A stretch of DNA of 64,000 nt from an uncultured Robinsoniella sp. (lineage in GTDB: Bacteria; Bacillota; Clostridia; Lachnospirales; Lachnospiraceae): assembly GCA_900540475.1 (NCBI GenBank), contig UQGG01000012.1, forward strand, positions 75,682 to 139,681, read 5' to 3'. The position numbers and the translations under genes were made by a program. Each line of letters opens with the position of its first letter. The first letter of the stretch is position 1. Under the pieces are notes generated by a model. The model made no database searches and was not told the DNA's origin. It saw nothing but the letters and a program-made list of their open reading frames with translations. Positions 1 through 8,448 of this stretch are shown one piece after another.

Positions 1-451
1 CCGCAGCATCCACAAACTCTTGTCTGATCTGATGGATTTCCTCAATGGTAATTTCTCTTCCAATGTTTTGGCTTCCATTTTTCTGAAAGCAATAATTGCT
101 GGGGCATAATAGCTCTTTTTCTACACCTGCAGCACCTGCATGATGTATCTGTATAACTATGGGACATCCTTCCTCATGCACAGCTTTCACAATACCAGAA
201 AGTCCTTCTATCTGACCGTCTTCCCAGATTCCAAGCTGTCTCCTGGACAGGCGTCCCATTTTATCTACACAGGTTGCCTCCTGGATAATTAAACCGGTTC
301 CTCCATTTGCTATATTCCTGTAATGTTCTATGTGTTGCTCCGTAACAGAACCATCTTCCCTTCCGGCGCTGTAACATACTACTGGTGGAAAACAAATTCG
401 GTTTTTGATATTCAGATTTTTGATTTGAAAAGGTTGGAATAATAAATCCAC
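1..451 (-). CDS. Old Yellow Enzyme family NADH:flavin oxidoreductase, N-terminal part (cut by window edge)
   Basis: Reading the minus strand from a GTG at 451, preceded by AGAGGTGG, gives an open frame to the window edge (about 150 residues). It starts MDLLFQPFQIKNLNIKNR and continues with PPVVCYSAG, GGTGLIIQEATCVD and IVIQIHHAGA. This is the first half of the FMN-binding TIM barrel of the OYE/2,4-dienoyl-CoA reductase family: the xxNLxIKNR opening, the glycine-rich strand 2 and the QIHHAG (H/N pair) strand are characteristic. Such enzymes reduce activated C=C bonds in the cytoplasm with NAD(P)H. The catalytic C-terminal portion, and any fused Fe-S/FAD domains as in BaiCD or FadH, lie outside the window, so the substrate cannot be assigned. 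Confidence 0.75.
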   Translation of the reverse strand, partial: MDLLFQPFQIKNLNIKNRICFPPVVCYSAGREDGSVTEQHIEHYRNIANGGTGLIIQEATCVDKMGRLSRRQLGIWEDGQIEGLSGIVKAVHEEGCPIVIQIHHAGAAGVEKELLCPSNYCFQKNGSQNIGREITIEEIHQIRQEFVDAA

Positions 452-493
452 ACTGCCACCTCTGCTTTCATTATAATTTTCAAGATAACTTCA

Positions 494-1645
494 TTATAGA
501 TTGTACCACCAGATTCCATAGCCCTGGTTATTGGCAATCTGATACAGTGGCTCGATTGTCTGTCTAAGGGAGGTTACAAAAGCATCACGTCCCCTTTCGG
601 TATTATCGATATGACGTATATCACGGTTAATCGTTAGAAACTGATCCATCGTCTTTTTGTTGATCCTCGGAATCATTTTTGCAGCCTGAAAAGCCTGAAA
701 CTGATATTGACAGAAGTCTTTGAGATATCGATCTAAGTCCGGAAGTTTATTTCCCTTTTGGCTGTTTACATTTTTAAACGCCGGATATAAATTCCATATT
801 TCATTATGTAAAACAAAGCTCCATGGTATAAAATGGTCGATGCTGATGGTCCCAAACCGCTCCAAATTTTCTGTTGTAAATTGTTGTCCGGTGTATAAAT
901 CCGGCAAATGTTCACTTGCCTGTACCAGCTCCCAATACTTAGACGCTTCAGCCAGTTTCCTTTGTACAGGAGGGAATATTTTAAAAGGGATTGCCGGAAC
1001 ATTCAAATTCCGTGCCTGAATATATTCAATCAATTTGTAATGCATCCACCCTTCAATTACTGCTGCATTCGTTTTGATATAATCAACCCATCTTTTGGAA
1101 ACCGTAAGTGTTCCATTCATCCGATCCATAACGTATAATGCATGATTGTGGTCATTCTTGTTATACTTCTCAATCAGTCCATTAACATCTTTATCTTTAA
1201 ATGTATGATCCGTTTTCTTTTCAAATTCAATTTCCCTTTGGTAAAAAGGACGGATTAGCCGATAAGGCACCATATTCGTAAAATCTTTTACCTTTTTTAA
1301 TAAGAGCTTATCATCACAACTATAAACAAATTCTACTATTTTTTCTTCCTGTTCTTCTCTGGGAATCTTTAGCTCTTTGTGAATATACCAAATAGCATCC
1401 GCCAGCTTATCGGAATGTCCAAGACTTAGATTAAAGTACACTACCGGATACCATGCAGCAGCAATCATTCTGGCTACCAGTCTTTTGTATTCCAGAATTC
1501 TTTTCCCTTTTCGTATTTCTGTAAATATTCCTTTAAACCAATATAACTTATAACTGGAAGAGAACTTATCCAGCATACTTTCCAGGTAGCCGGATTCCAC
1601 GGTATCAGATGCAGGGAGCGTTTGAGGTAGGGGTGGAGTGGACAT
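494..1645 (-). CDS. HNH endonuclease domain protein
   Basis: A 383-residue protein if started at the ATG at 1645, which has AGAAGTGA six bases upstream; the open frame runs further up to 1753, but that part overlaps a Nudix remnant and has no ribosome binding site. An HNH nuclease motif lies near residues 269-300: IDHFIPWS with the metal-binding DH pair, then NLYP and NSQKGNK about 20 residues later. The first 230 residues are helical and charged with no domain I recognise. HNH proteins of this layout are often found with restriction or mobile DNA, and this one lies close to a restriction-modification island. It could instead be a mobile-element nuclease. The target is unknown. Confidence 0.65.
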   Translation of the reverse strand: MSTPPLPQTLPASDTVESGYLESMLDKFSSSYKLYWFKGIFTEIRKGKRILEYKRLVARMIAAAWYPVVYFNLSLGHSDKLADAIWYIHKELKIPREEQEEKIVEFVYSCDDKLLLKKVKDFTNMVPYRLIRPFYQREIEFEKKTDHTFKDKDVNGLIEKYNKNDHNHALYVMDRMNGTLTVSKRWVDYIKTNAAVIEGWMHYKLIEYIQARNLNVPAIPFKIFPPVQRKLAEASKYWELVQASEHLPDLYTGQQFTTENLERFGTISIDHFIPWSFVLHNEIWNLYPAFKNVNSQKGNKLPDLDRYLKDFCQYQFQAFQAAKMIPRINKKTMDQFLTINRDIRHIDNTERGRDAFVTSLRQTIEPLYQIANNQGYGIWWYNL

Positions 1646-1701
1646 TGATATCACTTCTTTCTTTTGAAATTTATATAACAAGATACAACAAATAATATTA
1701 T

Positions 1702-1960
1702 CTACAGCATATTTTTTAAAATAGGAATCAGCTCCATATCCGCTGGAAGCCAATCTACATTATCTAGTTCTTCTTTGGTTAACCATTTCGCAGCTTCATG
1801 CTCCAACAAGGTAAATGCGCCCATCTTTATTTCACAAAGGAAACAACTATTTTCTGAATCGATTGATAGGGAAAAGTCAGATTTTCTTCTGTTGAAATAG
1901 ACTTAGCTTCTATCAGAATATCCTCTTTTGAAACAAATACTCTATGGCATAATTCACCAA
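1702..1960 (-). pseudogene. C-terminal remnant of a Nudix hydrolase
   Basis: The minus strand carries an in-frame stretch ending at the TAG at 1702-1704 that reads ENSCFLCEIKMGAFTLLEHE, then AAKWLTKEELDNVDWLPAD. The C-terminus of MutT/CTP-pyrophosphohydrolase Nudix proteins has exactly this style (LxEHxxAxWLxxxEL, then DWLPAD). The Nudix box itself (GX5EX7REUXEE) is absent, and the frame upstream is broken by stops. So this is a decayed gene end, partly overlapped by the upstream extension of the HNH frame. Confidence 0.6.
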
Positions 1961-2195
1961 GGCCTTGTCTTCTAATATGTTATCATTTCCTATTCCTCCA
2001 AAAGGCTCCAGAAGGTTACCCAAATTTTGCCATAGATTCAAAACCGCTTTTAAATTCTATCCGCCAGTAGTAATGTTACATCTGCAACACTAATAGGGAT
2101 ACAATTAATGCTTTAATCATTTGCCAAAATTTTGTATTAAATTTATATATATTTTAAATCTTGCAATAGTATGTTTCATATTACTATATGACATC
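1961..2195. other. AT-rich spacer without recognised gene
   Basis: Very AT-rich sequence between the Nudix remnant and vsr. Only short broken frames are visible, and no hairpin or promoter stands out. It may hold further decayed coding sequence. Confidence 0.4.
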
Positions 2196-2642
2196 CTACT
2201 CAAGGTACACATCATTTTCAATTTTTTGAGAAAAAATAATTTCTTCAATGACTTTGATACAATCATCAGTATTTTTTTTAATTTCGTTACCCCAAAATCG
2301 AACCACTTTCCATCCTAAATAAAATAGCTGCTTATTAATATATTCATCTCGTTCTCGATTCTTGGCTATTTTATTTATCCAATAATCGCTATTATTTGAT
2401 TTTTGCAACCTAATTTTTAAGTCATCCCAATCCTTTCCATGAAAAAATTCACTATCACAAAAGATAGCTAATTTATATTTTGTCAAAACGATATCTGGTT
2501 TCCCAGGAAGTATAGAGTAATTTTTCCTATATCTGTACCCCCTCTTCCATAAAGCTCTTCTTAATTTTATTTCAATTTCTGTATCTTTACTACGGATATT
2601 CTTCATATTTTTATGACGCTGTACTTTTGTAAGATTATCCAT
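2196..2642 (-). CDS. vsr: Very short patch repair endonuclease (Vsr-type mismatch nuclease)
   Basis: 148 residues, the usual Vsr size. The N-terminal VQRHKNMKNIRSKDTEIEIK and the following LRRALWKRGYRYRKNY match the conserved Vsr opening. GKPDIVLTKYKLAIFCDSEF is the catalytic strand (D51 of E. coli Vsr corresponds to the PDIV Asp), followed by FFHGKDW with zinc-site-type residues and a C-terminal GWKVVRFWGNEI. Vsr nicks 5' of the T in T:G mismatches that arise by deamination of 5-methylcytosine, so it normally accompanies a C5-cytosine methyltransferase; one begins 1.15 kb away on the other strand. In contrast to the E. coli dcm-vsr arrangement it is not in the same operon. The cytoplasmic role is inferred from the family. 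Confidence 0.9.
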   Translation of the reverse strand: MDNLTKVQRHKNMKNIRSKDTEIEIKLRRALWKRGYRYRKNYSILPGKPDIVLTKYKLAIFCDSEFFHGKDWDDLKIRLQKSNNSDYWINKIAKNRERDEYINKQLFYLGWKVVRFWGNEIKKNTDDCIKVIEEIIFSQKIENDVYLE

Positions 2643-2760
2643 CTAACCAACTCCATTTAATTTAAGAATAATATATCTATATGACTTTTAACTACTTGTT
2701 GCCAATTAGCACTTAATAGTTATCAGGATAAAAGCATATAATTATTATATAACGTCAAGG

Positions 2761-3219
2761 CTATTCACCAGATAAAGTCATAAGTCCCTTGAAATCTTTC
2801 TCTGCATCTGCACGATGGTTGATCACTTCTGCAGCCGTTTCTCCAGAAACCGCATTATGAATTTTATTCTGTACTCATTTAAAAAATTGAATTGAAACTG
2901 CCACTGTAGGGTTATAGTCAACTCTGGTCGCATTGATTTCCAACACCTAACGATAGAACACCTTTTCAGATGCCCGAATGTCACGAATTCTTTCAAGCAG
3001 TTCCTTAAAATATCCACCACCGCCCAGTTCTATCTATCGGTCATGATCCATCGCAAAACTTTTTTGATGTATTCCTTTATTATGTTCGTTGCCCATTTAC
3101 GGAATTGAACACCACGCTGTGATTTCACACGGTAGCCAACAGAAATAATTACGTCAAGATTATAGTACTCTATAACTCTTGTCAGTCTGGTAGATAATTA
3201 TTTCTCCACGGTCATCCAT
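2761..3219 (-). pseudogene. Broken RhuM-family (virulence RhuM-like) gene
   Basis: In shifting frames on the minus strand one reads MDDRGEIIIYQTDK, then VIEYYNLDVIISVGYRVKS and QRGVQFRKWATNIIKEYI, then ELLERIRDIRASEKVFYR, INATRVDYNPTVAVSIQFFK and HNAVSGETAAEVINHRADAE. This order is that of RhuM/DNA-binding KilA-like proteins (YYNLDVIISVGYRVKS is the family signature). At least two frameshifts and several stops interrupt it, and the segment between IIIYQTDK and IEYYNLD looks deleted compared with full-length members. RhuM genes are common inside type I restriction loci and genomic islands. Confidence 0.75.
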
Positions 3220-3714
3220 TGTCGTCCTACAATTCTATTTTTTACGGCATTTTAAATATATTGTAAGCAATTATGATTACTTCGTCTACCGTTACCTACG
3301 AGTAGAATTATTAGCTCTTTAATTGCAGATATATTCTCTTGAGACGCTTGCTAAAAGCTCTGAGTTGCCTTAAGTGATAAATCATCTGTATCAGAAAGAA
3401 CAGGCTTATATTTATCTGTCTTAGACACGTAATACATAGATTGTATTTTCACACTATCAATCACAACAGTCTTTGCCTGCGGTTTTAAATCCGTTGGTTT
3501 CTATGAATTACTGGGTATTAAATTTAAAAACCTATCCTTTAGAATCATAACATTTTCAATCCACAATAGCTTGTAAAATGATAGTTCTTTTCATATGCCA
3601 TAATTCTTTATTCCTCACTTTATCTAGTATTAGCTCTAATTATAGCGCAATTTGAGATAAATCTCAAAAGCTTTTTACGCTTATTTTTACTTACTTAATT
3701 AATTAAAATTTTTA
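3220..3714. other. Degenerate AT-rich spacer upstream of the methyltransferase
   Basis: Minus-strand frames here give SVKIQSMYYVSKTDKYKPVL and nearby text in a single frame interrupted by a TAG and a TGA, so it may be the wreck of another gene that I cannot name. No intact gene is present. The 3' part (3640-3714) leads into the promoter of the cytosine methyltransferase. Confidence 0.35.
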
Positions 3715-3743
3715 TTGACATCAAAATGATACCATGCTACAAT
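3715..3743 (+). promoter_or_regulatory. SigA-type promoter of the intact cytosine methyltransferase
   Basis: TTGACA at 3715-3720 and TACAAT at 3738-3743 with a 17-bp spacer: a near-consensus vegetative promoter about 50 bp before the ATG. The transcription start would fall near 3750, right at the start of the conserved 16-nt element described separately. Confidence 0.8.
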
Positions 3744-3753
3744 ACCCTAAATC

Positions 3754-3769
3754 GCGGCGTGCCGCAATA
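3754..3769 (+). promoter_or_regulatory. Putative operator GCGGCGTGCCGCAATA, shared with the LlaJI-type operon
   Basis: The core GCGGC-GT-GCCGC is a perfect inverted repeat (5-bp arms) located 10 bases after the -10 box. The same element, GCGGCGTGTTGCAATA, lies at 10843-10858 on the minus strand, 12 bases after the -10 box of the other methyltransferase/restriction operon; 14 of 16 bases are identical. Its position at the start of transcription suggests a repressor site or a methylation-sensitive regulatory site. That function is inferred. Confidence 0.6.
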
Positions 3770-3792
3770 ATTAGAAAGGATGTTGTAACACT

Positions 3793-4755
3793 ATGAAAAA
3801 ATTAAAATGTGCATCATTTTTTGCTGGCGTCGGCGGAATTGATATTGGATTTGAGAACACAAAAGCATTCAAAGTAGTATATGCTAATGAATTTGATGCT
3901 TTCCCTGTTCATACATATGAAATGAATTCTAAACTCAAAGTGGATTGTAGAGATATTAGAGAAGTACAACCTGAAGATGTACCTGACTGTGATGTAATTT
4001 TAGCTGGATTTCCCTGTCAATCTTTCTCAATAGCAGGGATGCAACAAGGATTTAAAGACCAAAAAGGGCGGGGTACACTTTTTTTTGAAGTTACTAGGAT
4101 TATTGAAGCAAAACAGCCTAAAATTGTATTTCTTGAGAATGTGAAAAATCTTGTTGGACATGACAATGGAAAAACCTTCGCTGTTATTCTCGATACATTA
4201 CACAAATTAGGTTATCATGTAAAATATAAGGTACTTAACGCAATGGAATATGGTAATATCCCACAGAACAGAGAAAGAATCTATATTGTAGGCTATAAAG
4301 ACGAAAACGCCTACAAAAACTTTGAATTTCCTGACCCTATACCACTAACCAAAAAAATAGATAGTGTAATTGATTTTCATACACAAGTACCTGAAAAATA
4401 CTATTACACAGCTGGTAAATATAAAGGTAACATTTATGACCAACTTGTTGATGCTATGGATGATGACCGAGCCGTTTATCAATGGCGTAGACGCTATGTA
4501 AGAAAAAACAAATCAGGTGTTGTCCCTACACTCACCGCCAATCAAGGAGAAGGTGGTCATAATGTATGCTTAATCAAAACAGATCACGGAATCCGTAAAA
4601 TGACACCACACGAATGTTTTAACACACAAGGATTTCCTTCAAAATTCATATTACCTACTGATGTAAGCGATTCTAGGCTTTATAAACAAGCTGGAAATTC
4701 TGTATGTGTCTCTGTAATTACACGCATAGCTGATAGTATTGCAAAAAGCATTTAA
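3793..4755 (+). CDS. DNA (cytosine-5-)-methyltransferase, intact
   Basis: 320 residues with all core C5-MTase motifs in order: FAGVGGIDIGF (motif I, residues 10-20, AdoMet binding), GFPCQSFS (motif IV, nucleophile C75), ENV (motif VI, 115-117), QNRER (motif VIII, 158-162), TLTAN in the target-recognition region (about 247-251) and QAGNSV (motif X, 299-304). It transfers a methyl group to C5 of cytosine in a specific site to protect DNA from a cognate nuclease. The ribosome binding site AGAAAGGA is 12 bases upstream. Its target-recognition segment (YQWRRRYVRKNKSGVVPTLT) resembles that of the broken methyltransferase at 10065-10821, so they belong to one subfamily and may share a site. The likely partners are the facing gene at 4838-6115, the LlaJI-type subunits, or both. 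Confidence 0.93.
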   Translation: MKKLKCASFFAGVGGIDIGFENTKAFKVVYANEFDAFPVHTYEMNSKLKVDCRDIREVQPEDVPDCDVILAGFPCQSFSIAGMQQGFKDQKGRGTLFFEVTRIIEAKQPKIVFLENVKNLVGHDNGKTFAVILDTLHKLGYHVKYKVLNAMEYGNIPQNRERIYIVGYKDENAYKNFEFPDPIPLTKKIDSVIDFHTQVPEKYYYTAGKYKGNIYDQLVDAMDDDRAVYQWRRRYVRKNKSGVVPTLTANQGEGGHNVCLIKTDHGIRKMTPHECFNTQGFPSKFILPTDVSDSRLYKQAGNSVCVSVITRIADSIAKSI

Positions 4756-4795
4756 TAACATCACGGCTAATCATCCGATTAGCCGTGATGTTATT
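4754..4795. terminator. Bidirectional hairpin between convergent genes
   Basis: A perfect 18-bp stem (AATAACATCACGGCTAAT and its complement) with a 6-base CATCCG loop lies between the stops of two convergent genes. Neither flank has a classical long T-tract (TTTTTGC lies about ten bases past the stem on the minus side), so termination efficiency is uncertain. Confidence 0.7.
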
Positions 4796-4837
4796 GCAAA
4801 AAACGGCGCTAAAAAACCGACGCTAAATCAACAATCA

Positions 4838-6115
4838 TTATTCTTCATTTTCAACTGATTCATAAAATGATTCATATGTTCCAATATTGCAAAAGTCAAT
4901 AGCATACTTTAAATCATCCAATTTAGTAAACATAACACTATCAACGCCAAAAATCTGTAGCATATCATATGTTACTTTCGTGCCATAAGGTAATTCAAAC
5001 ACATCACGAAGCAACCATTTTCCCAACTCACTATTAGGATTGCTCATAATAGCTTTCCCCTGTAATTGTCGAGCATAATACAACGCACATTCTTCCTGTG
5101 ACAATCTACTAATCTTGTCATCTGAAAACTTTGAATATGCAGCTTGACATACCTTTGCACTAATCCATTTTCCATCAGGCAATATTAATTCAAATTCAGT
5201 ATCACGTGGTGGAAAAAAGTCTTTCCTAAGTCTATCCTCGGCTGGATAAGGAATATAAAATTCATCAGGATTTCTTTCGCTTTCTACATGAATAACTGTT
5301 CCATCTGCTAACTTTCTGTTTGATGTTCTAACACCATTCCATTGGTTTAAGCCACTTTTATCTGCAACAAATTTATTACCAGCTTTATCAGTTGAATATA
5401 ATCGCAAGCATAGCTGATTTAAAACAGGTGATGGAGTAATAATCTCCCTCAAAGCTGTTCTGTTTTCAGTTACTACTGTTATAAGTAACTGTTTCAAAAT
5501 TTCATATGGGTCTTCCAATATATTTACATCAAAAGAATCCATAAGCTCCATATCATCAAAAATCATATACAATGTATTCTTTGATGTGGAAAAATGATAT
5601 GTATGATGACCATCGTTGAAATATGTGTTATTAGCGTTACCCCTTGTTTCATCAAGTACAATATTATCCTTGTCAATCATATCAAATGCACACTCATAGA
5701 TATGCATAGAACCAACTTCACGTTTCAAAACATGATAAATCATTTCCTGAATACCGTGCAAATTCTTTGTAACACGTATTCTCTCGTTACGATATTCAGC
5801 TATTTGCAATACAAGGTCAATACCTGTGAGTGTTTCATAAGTAGGTCTTAATTCACCAAATTCAGCAACTTTTTGGTCATCACGTCCTACCCATGTTTTC
5901 AAGCCAATACCAACTGCATTTTTTGCAGCGTCCGCTGAACAATCTTCTCTTGATAAATTATCTGCTTCAAAATACTTACAAAATATATTTTCATGTGCCC
6001 TATAATAAATCATAGGTCTATCAGAATCCGAAAATATATTTGATAAACTGCCAACAATTTTTAGCATTTCTTTATATCCTTCTTGCTGTTCCACAGGTTG
6101 ATGTTCATAAAACAT
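4838..6115 (-). CDS. Candidate restriction endonuclease paired with the cytosine methyltransferase
   Basis: 425 residues, started at the ATG at 6115 after AAAGGAGTTG. The segment YYRAHENIFCKYFEADNLSR, followed by CSADA...GIGLKTWVG and KVAEF, and later FNDGHHTYHFSTSKNTLYM, is a pattern I associate with proteins annotated as restriction endonucleases beside C5-MTases. I cannot point to an unmistakable nuclease motif, so the assignment rests on this resemblance and on its position facing the MTase across a shared terminator. There is no signal peptide or membrane segment. Alternatives are an uncharacterised defence protein or an effector unrelated to the MTase. Confidence 0.45.
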   Translation of the reverse strand: MFYEHQPVEQQEGYKEMLKIVGSLSNIFSDSDRPMIYYRAHENIFCKYFEADNLSREDCSADAAKNAVGIGLKTWVGRDDQKVAEFGELRPTYETLTGIDLVLQIAEYRNERIRVTKNLHGIQEMIYHVLKREVGSMHIYECAFDMIDKDNIVLDETRGNANNTYFNDGHHTYHFSTSKNTLYMIFDDMELMDSFDVNILEDPYEILKQLLITVVTENRTALREIITPSPVLNQLCLRLYSTDKAGNKFVADKSGLNQWNGVRTSNRKLADGTVIHVESERNPDEFYIPYPAEDRLRKDFFPPRDTEFELILPDGKWISAKVCQAAYSKFSDDKISRLSQEECALYYARQLQGKAIMSNPNSELGKWLLRDVFELPYGTKVTYDMLQIFGVDSVMFTKLDDLKYAIDFCNIGTYESFYESVENEE

Positions 6116-6254
6116 TCTCGCTCAACTCCTTTGTATTTAATAAGACAATTATAGTATAGAATACGTCAAAAGACCAGATACCAACTAGTACTATTACGCA
6201 CATATTTTTAATGAATAATCCCTCTGTTTTTTATATAATAAAGAGGGTAATATT

Positions 6255-6680
6255 ATGATGAATCCTACAAAGTTTGATCCTATTACATTAGAACAATGGT
6301 GTTCTGATGAAGAAAATTCTAATCAGTTTGAATCGATGTTTGAAACCTATCTTCATAACTATGATTGTGCTTTTCAATAGAAATGTCAACGGAATCTTTT
6401 CCGCACATTTATAAAGGGACTTTTTAGCCCTTTAGAGCGTAAATCCATTGAACCAATTGCATTACAATTTCTAGGTGAAAAATCCGTCCGCTCCTTACAG
6501 AAGTTTTTTCCCGGTCCCCAGTAAATGAATCCAAACTTCTGGGGAAATACCAGCAACTGCTTTCACAGAAGCTCCGTGCAAAAGGCTGTATGCTGTCTGT
6601 TGATGACACCACTTTTATTAAGAAGTGATTACATTTTGTTGGTGTAAGCGGCAGTATTGTGGCCGTCTTTACAAAATTAA
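6255..6680 (+). mobile_element. Decayed 5' fragment of an IS701-family transposase
   Basis: From the ATG at 6255 one reads MMNPTKFDPITLEQWCSDEE, an internal TAG, then FIKGLFSPLERKSIEPIALQ and FLGEKSVRSLQKFF. A frameshift leads to SPVNESKLLGKYQQLLSQKL and SVDDTTFIKK, a stop, and finally KRQYCGRLYK in another frame. The order is that of DDE transposases of the IS701/IS4-like group (SIEPIAL, VDDT with the first catalytic Asp, and QYCGRLGK). The rest of the transposase is missing. A CCCTCT/AGAGGG inverted repeat precedes it at about 6228-6246. Confidence 0.7.
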
Positions 6681-6972
6681 GTAAATACTTAAAATTATTA
6701 TATTATGTATTTTCTATAATGACAAGCCTTTTATCTTGTGTATTTGTCATTTTCTTAATTGTCTTGATTATCATCGGCATCAAATCCTTTAAATTTTTTT
6801 CAATCTAAATCTCTTAAGCGTTCACTAATCTTATCTTTATTAACACTTACCATATATTCTTTAAAGTTTTTGTATTTTATCATAGAAGATTGCCTCCTGA
6901 ATTATTATCTAAGTTCTTCGCTACATGTTTTGTAAATGAACGGTTAACTACCATATATAGCCCTATCGTTTC
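6681..6972. other. AT-rich spacer with a possible 27-codon ORF (6800-6883, minus)
   Basis: On the minus strand an AGGAGGC site precedes an ATG at 6883 and a 27-residue frame (MIKYKNFKEYMVSVNKDKIS...) ending at 6800. The sequence after the stop stays lysine/aspartate-rich in the same frame, so it is probably the start of a broken small gene. Nothing else is recognisable. Confidence 0.25.
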
Positions 6973-8442
6973 CTAATTAAATAATTGCAATTTTTCTATT
7001 GGCATTCGTTTTCTAGAAAGATAGTAGCTAAACAATTCTGTTGCTGAAATTTGTCTTATCTGAATATCCTCAAGACCTAAAGCTAAAAGCATTTCCATTT
7101 TTGCTGTTCCCTTAACAATAACCTCGTTTTTCTCAGTCGGCATAAGAAAGCAATTTTTAACAATACCTATATTATGCTTTTTTATAAACTCCTTATAAGC
7201 AAGCTGATACAAATACTGTTTTGTTACATCTCCTACTCCCGGATTACCTCGCAAAGAATAACCTTTTTCTAATTGGAGCAGATAGTATTTTGCATCAAAA
7301 ATAATAAAGCAATCTACACCCTCATGTTGTGTAATTGTTATTAGATCTGGAATCAGAGTATCCTTTGGTTCCTTCACTGTATCAATTCCACACCATTTAG
7401 GTTTCTCAATCAGATCAATTAACTTTGTGTTTGGATTATAATCATTAGCAAGTGGTTCGCTCATTTTAATTTGGCCAATTGGTACATTTAATTTATTTCC
7501 AAAAATATCTGCACAGGCTTTCTCCCATACAGCATGAAATGCGTTAGTTCCGTACATACTTATGCCTTCATTTTCTTCTAACATCTTTCTATCTTGAGAA
7601 ATATAAGTAAAAACTGTCTTTAACGTGATTTGCCTATGTGTGTTAAACTGAATATTTAATTCAGCCATGATTCTGTCGAGAATATAGTCTCTATCTCCAA
7701 AATCTTCTATTGTATCCTCCGACAGATTGACCGACTCCATTTCAAACAAATCATCAAGCCCTGCATCATGTAACTGTTTTGAGCATTCTGTTAGAACACA
7801 CTCATGTAATCTCTTAAAATAATCAGTTTCATCATATATAGTCTTTTGCGTAACAAGTTCAGGATAATACGGGCGATTATCTTCAATAATTGCAAATCCA
7901 TTATCAATAGTTCGTCCCCATTGAATTTCGCCTTCACCGTTAATTTCCAAAATATCTTCAGTGTTATTATACACTCCATAAGTAAAATAATCTCTGAGTA
8001 GATAAAGAATTACCGCCAAAATATTTAAACTCCTATTGTCACCGTCGCCATTGAACAAATTTACTATCTGTTCCTCAGAATGACTATATCTCTGAAGAAC
8101 TTTAACAATCTGTTTCATCTTAATCAACGGTGTTTTCTCTGAAAGAATATATTTTGGATAAACCTTGATAACGCGATTTCCCATAGTTATTACACCTACA
8201 TATGTAAAAGTATATAGACAATCATCATTTCCAGAAGTTTCATCAATAATTTCAATATCATCATCCACAAGATCAGTCAGTTCCCTTTGTTTCCTACTGT
8301 TCGCCACTGTTTTAAGTATTCCATAGGATTTGAGATTCTTGATGAATTTTTGAAGCCCAGATTCATCATATGAAAACATTGTTCTTAACTGATTCTTTGT
8401 GTATCGCTGTTGCTCTCGGACATAGCTTGAAATAATCTTCAT
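6973..8442 (-). CDS. LlaJI-type restriction subunit R2 (McrC-like, PD-(D/E)XK nuclease)
   Basis: 489 residues. The C-terminal half carries a PD-(D/E)XK core: E308 in AVWEKAC, D366 in LIPDLITI, and FIIFDAKYY with D383 and K385. A charged N-terminal half (about 1-290) resembles McrC/LlaJI R2 proteins (FTYVGVITMGNRVIKVYPKY is the diagnostic block). In LlaJI-type systems this subunit cuts DNA and is driven by a McrB-like GTPase encoded just upstream. Here that gene ends 6 bases before this start, so the two are surely co-transcribed. All catalytic residues look intact. Confidence 0.85.
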   Translation of the reverse strand: MKIISSYVREQQRYTKNQLRTMFSYDESGLQKFIKNLKSYGILKTVANSRKQRELTDLVDDDIEIIDETSGNDDCLYTFTYVGVITMGNRVIKVYPKYILSEKTPLIKMKQIVKVLQRYSHSEEQIVNLFNGDGDNRSLNILAVILYLLRDYFTYGVYNNTEDILEINGEGEIQWGRTIDNGFAIIEDNRPYYPELVTQKTIYDETDYFKRLHECVLTECSKQLHDAGLDDLFEMESVNLSEDTIEDFGDRDYILDRIMAELNIQFNTHRQITLKTVFTYISQDRKMLEENEGISMYGTNAFHAVWEKACADIFGNKLNVPIGQIKMSEPLANDYNPNTKLIDLIEKPKWCGIDTVKEPKDTLIPDLITITQHEGVDCFIIFDAKYYLLQLEKGYSLRGNPGVGDVTKQYLYQLAYKEFIKKHNIGIVKNCFLMPTEKNEVIVKGTAKMEMLLALGLEDIQIRQISATELFSYYLSRKRMPIEKLQLFN

Positions 8443-8448
8443 ACTTAA

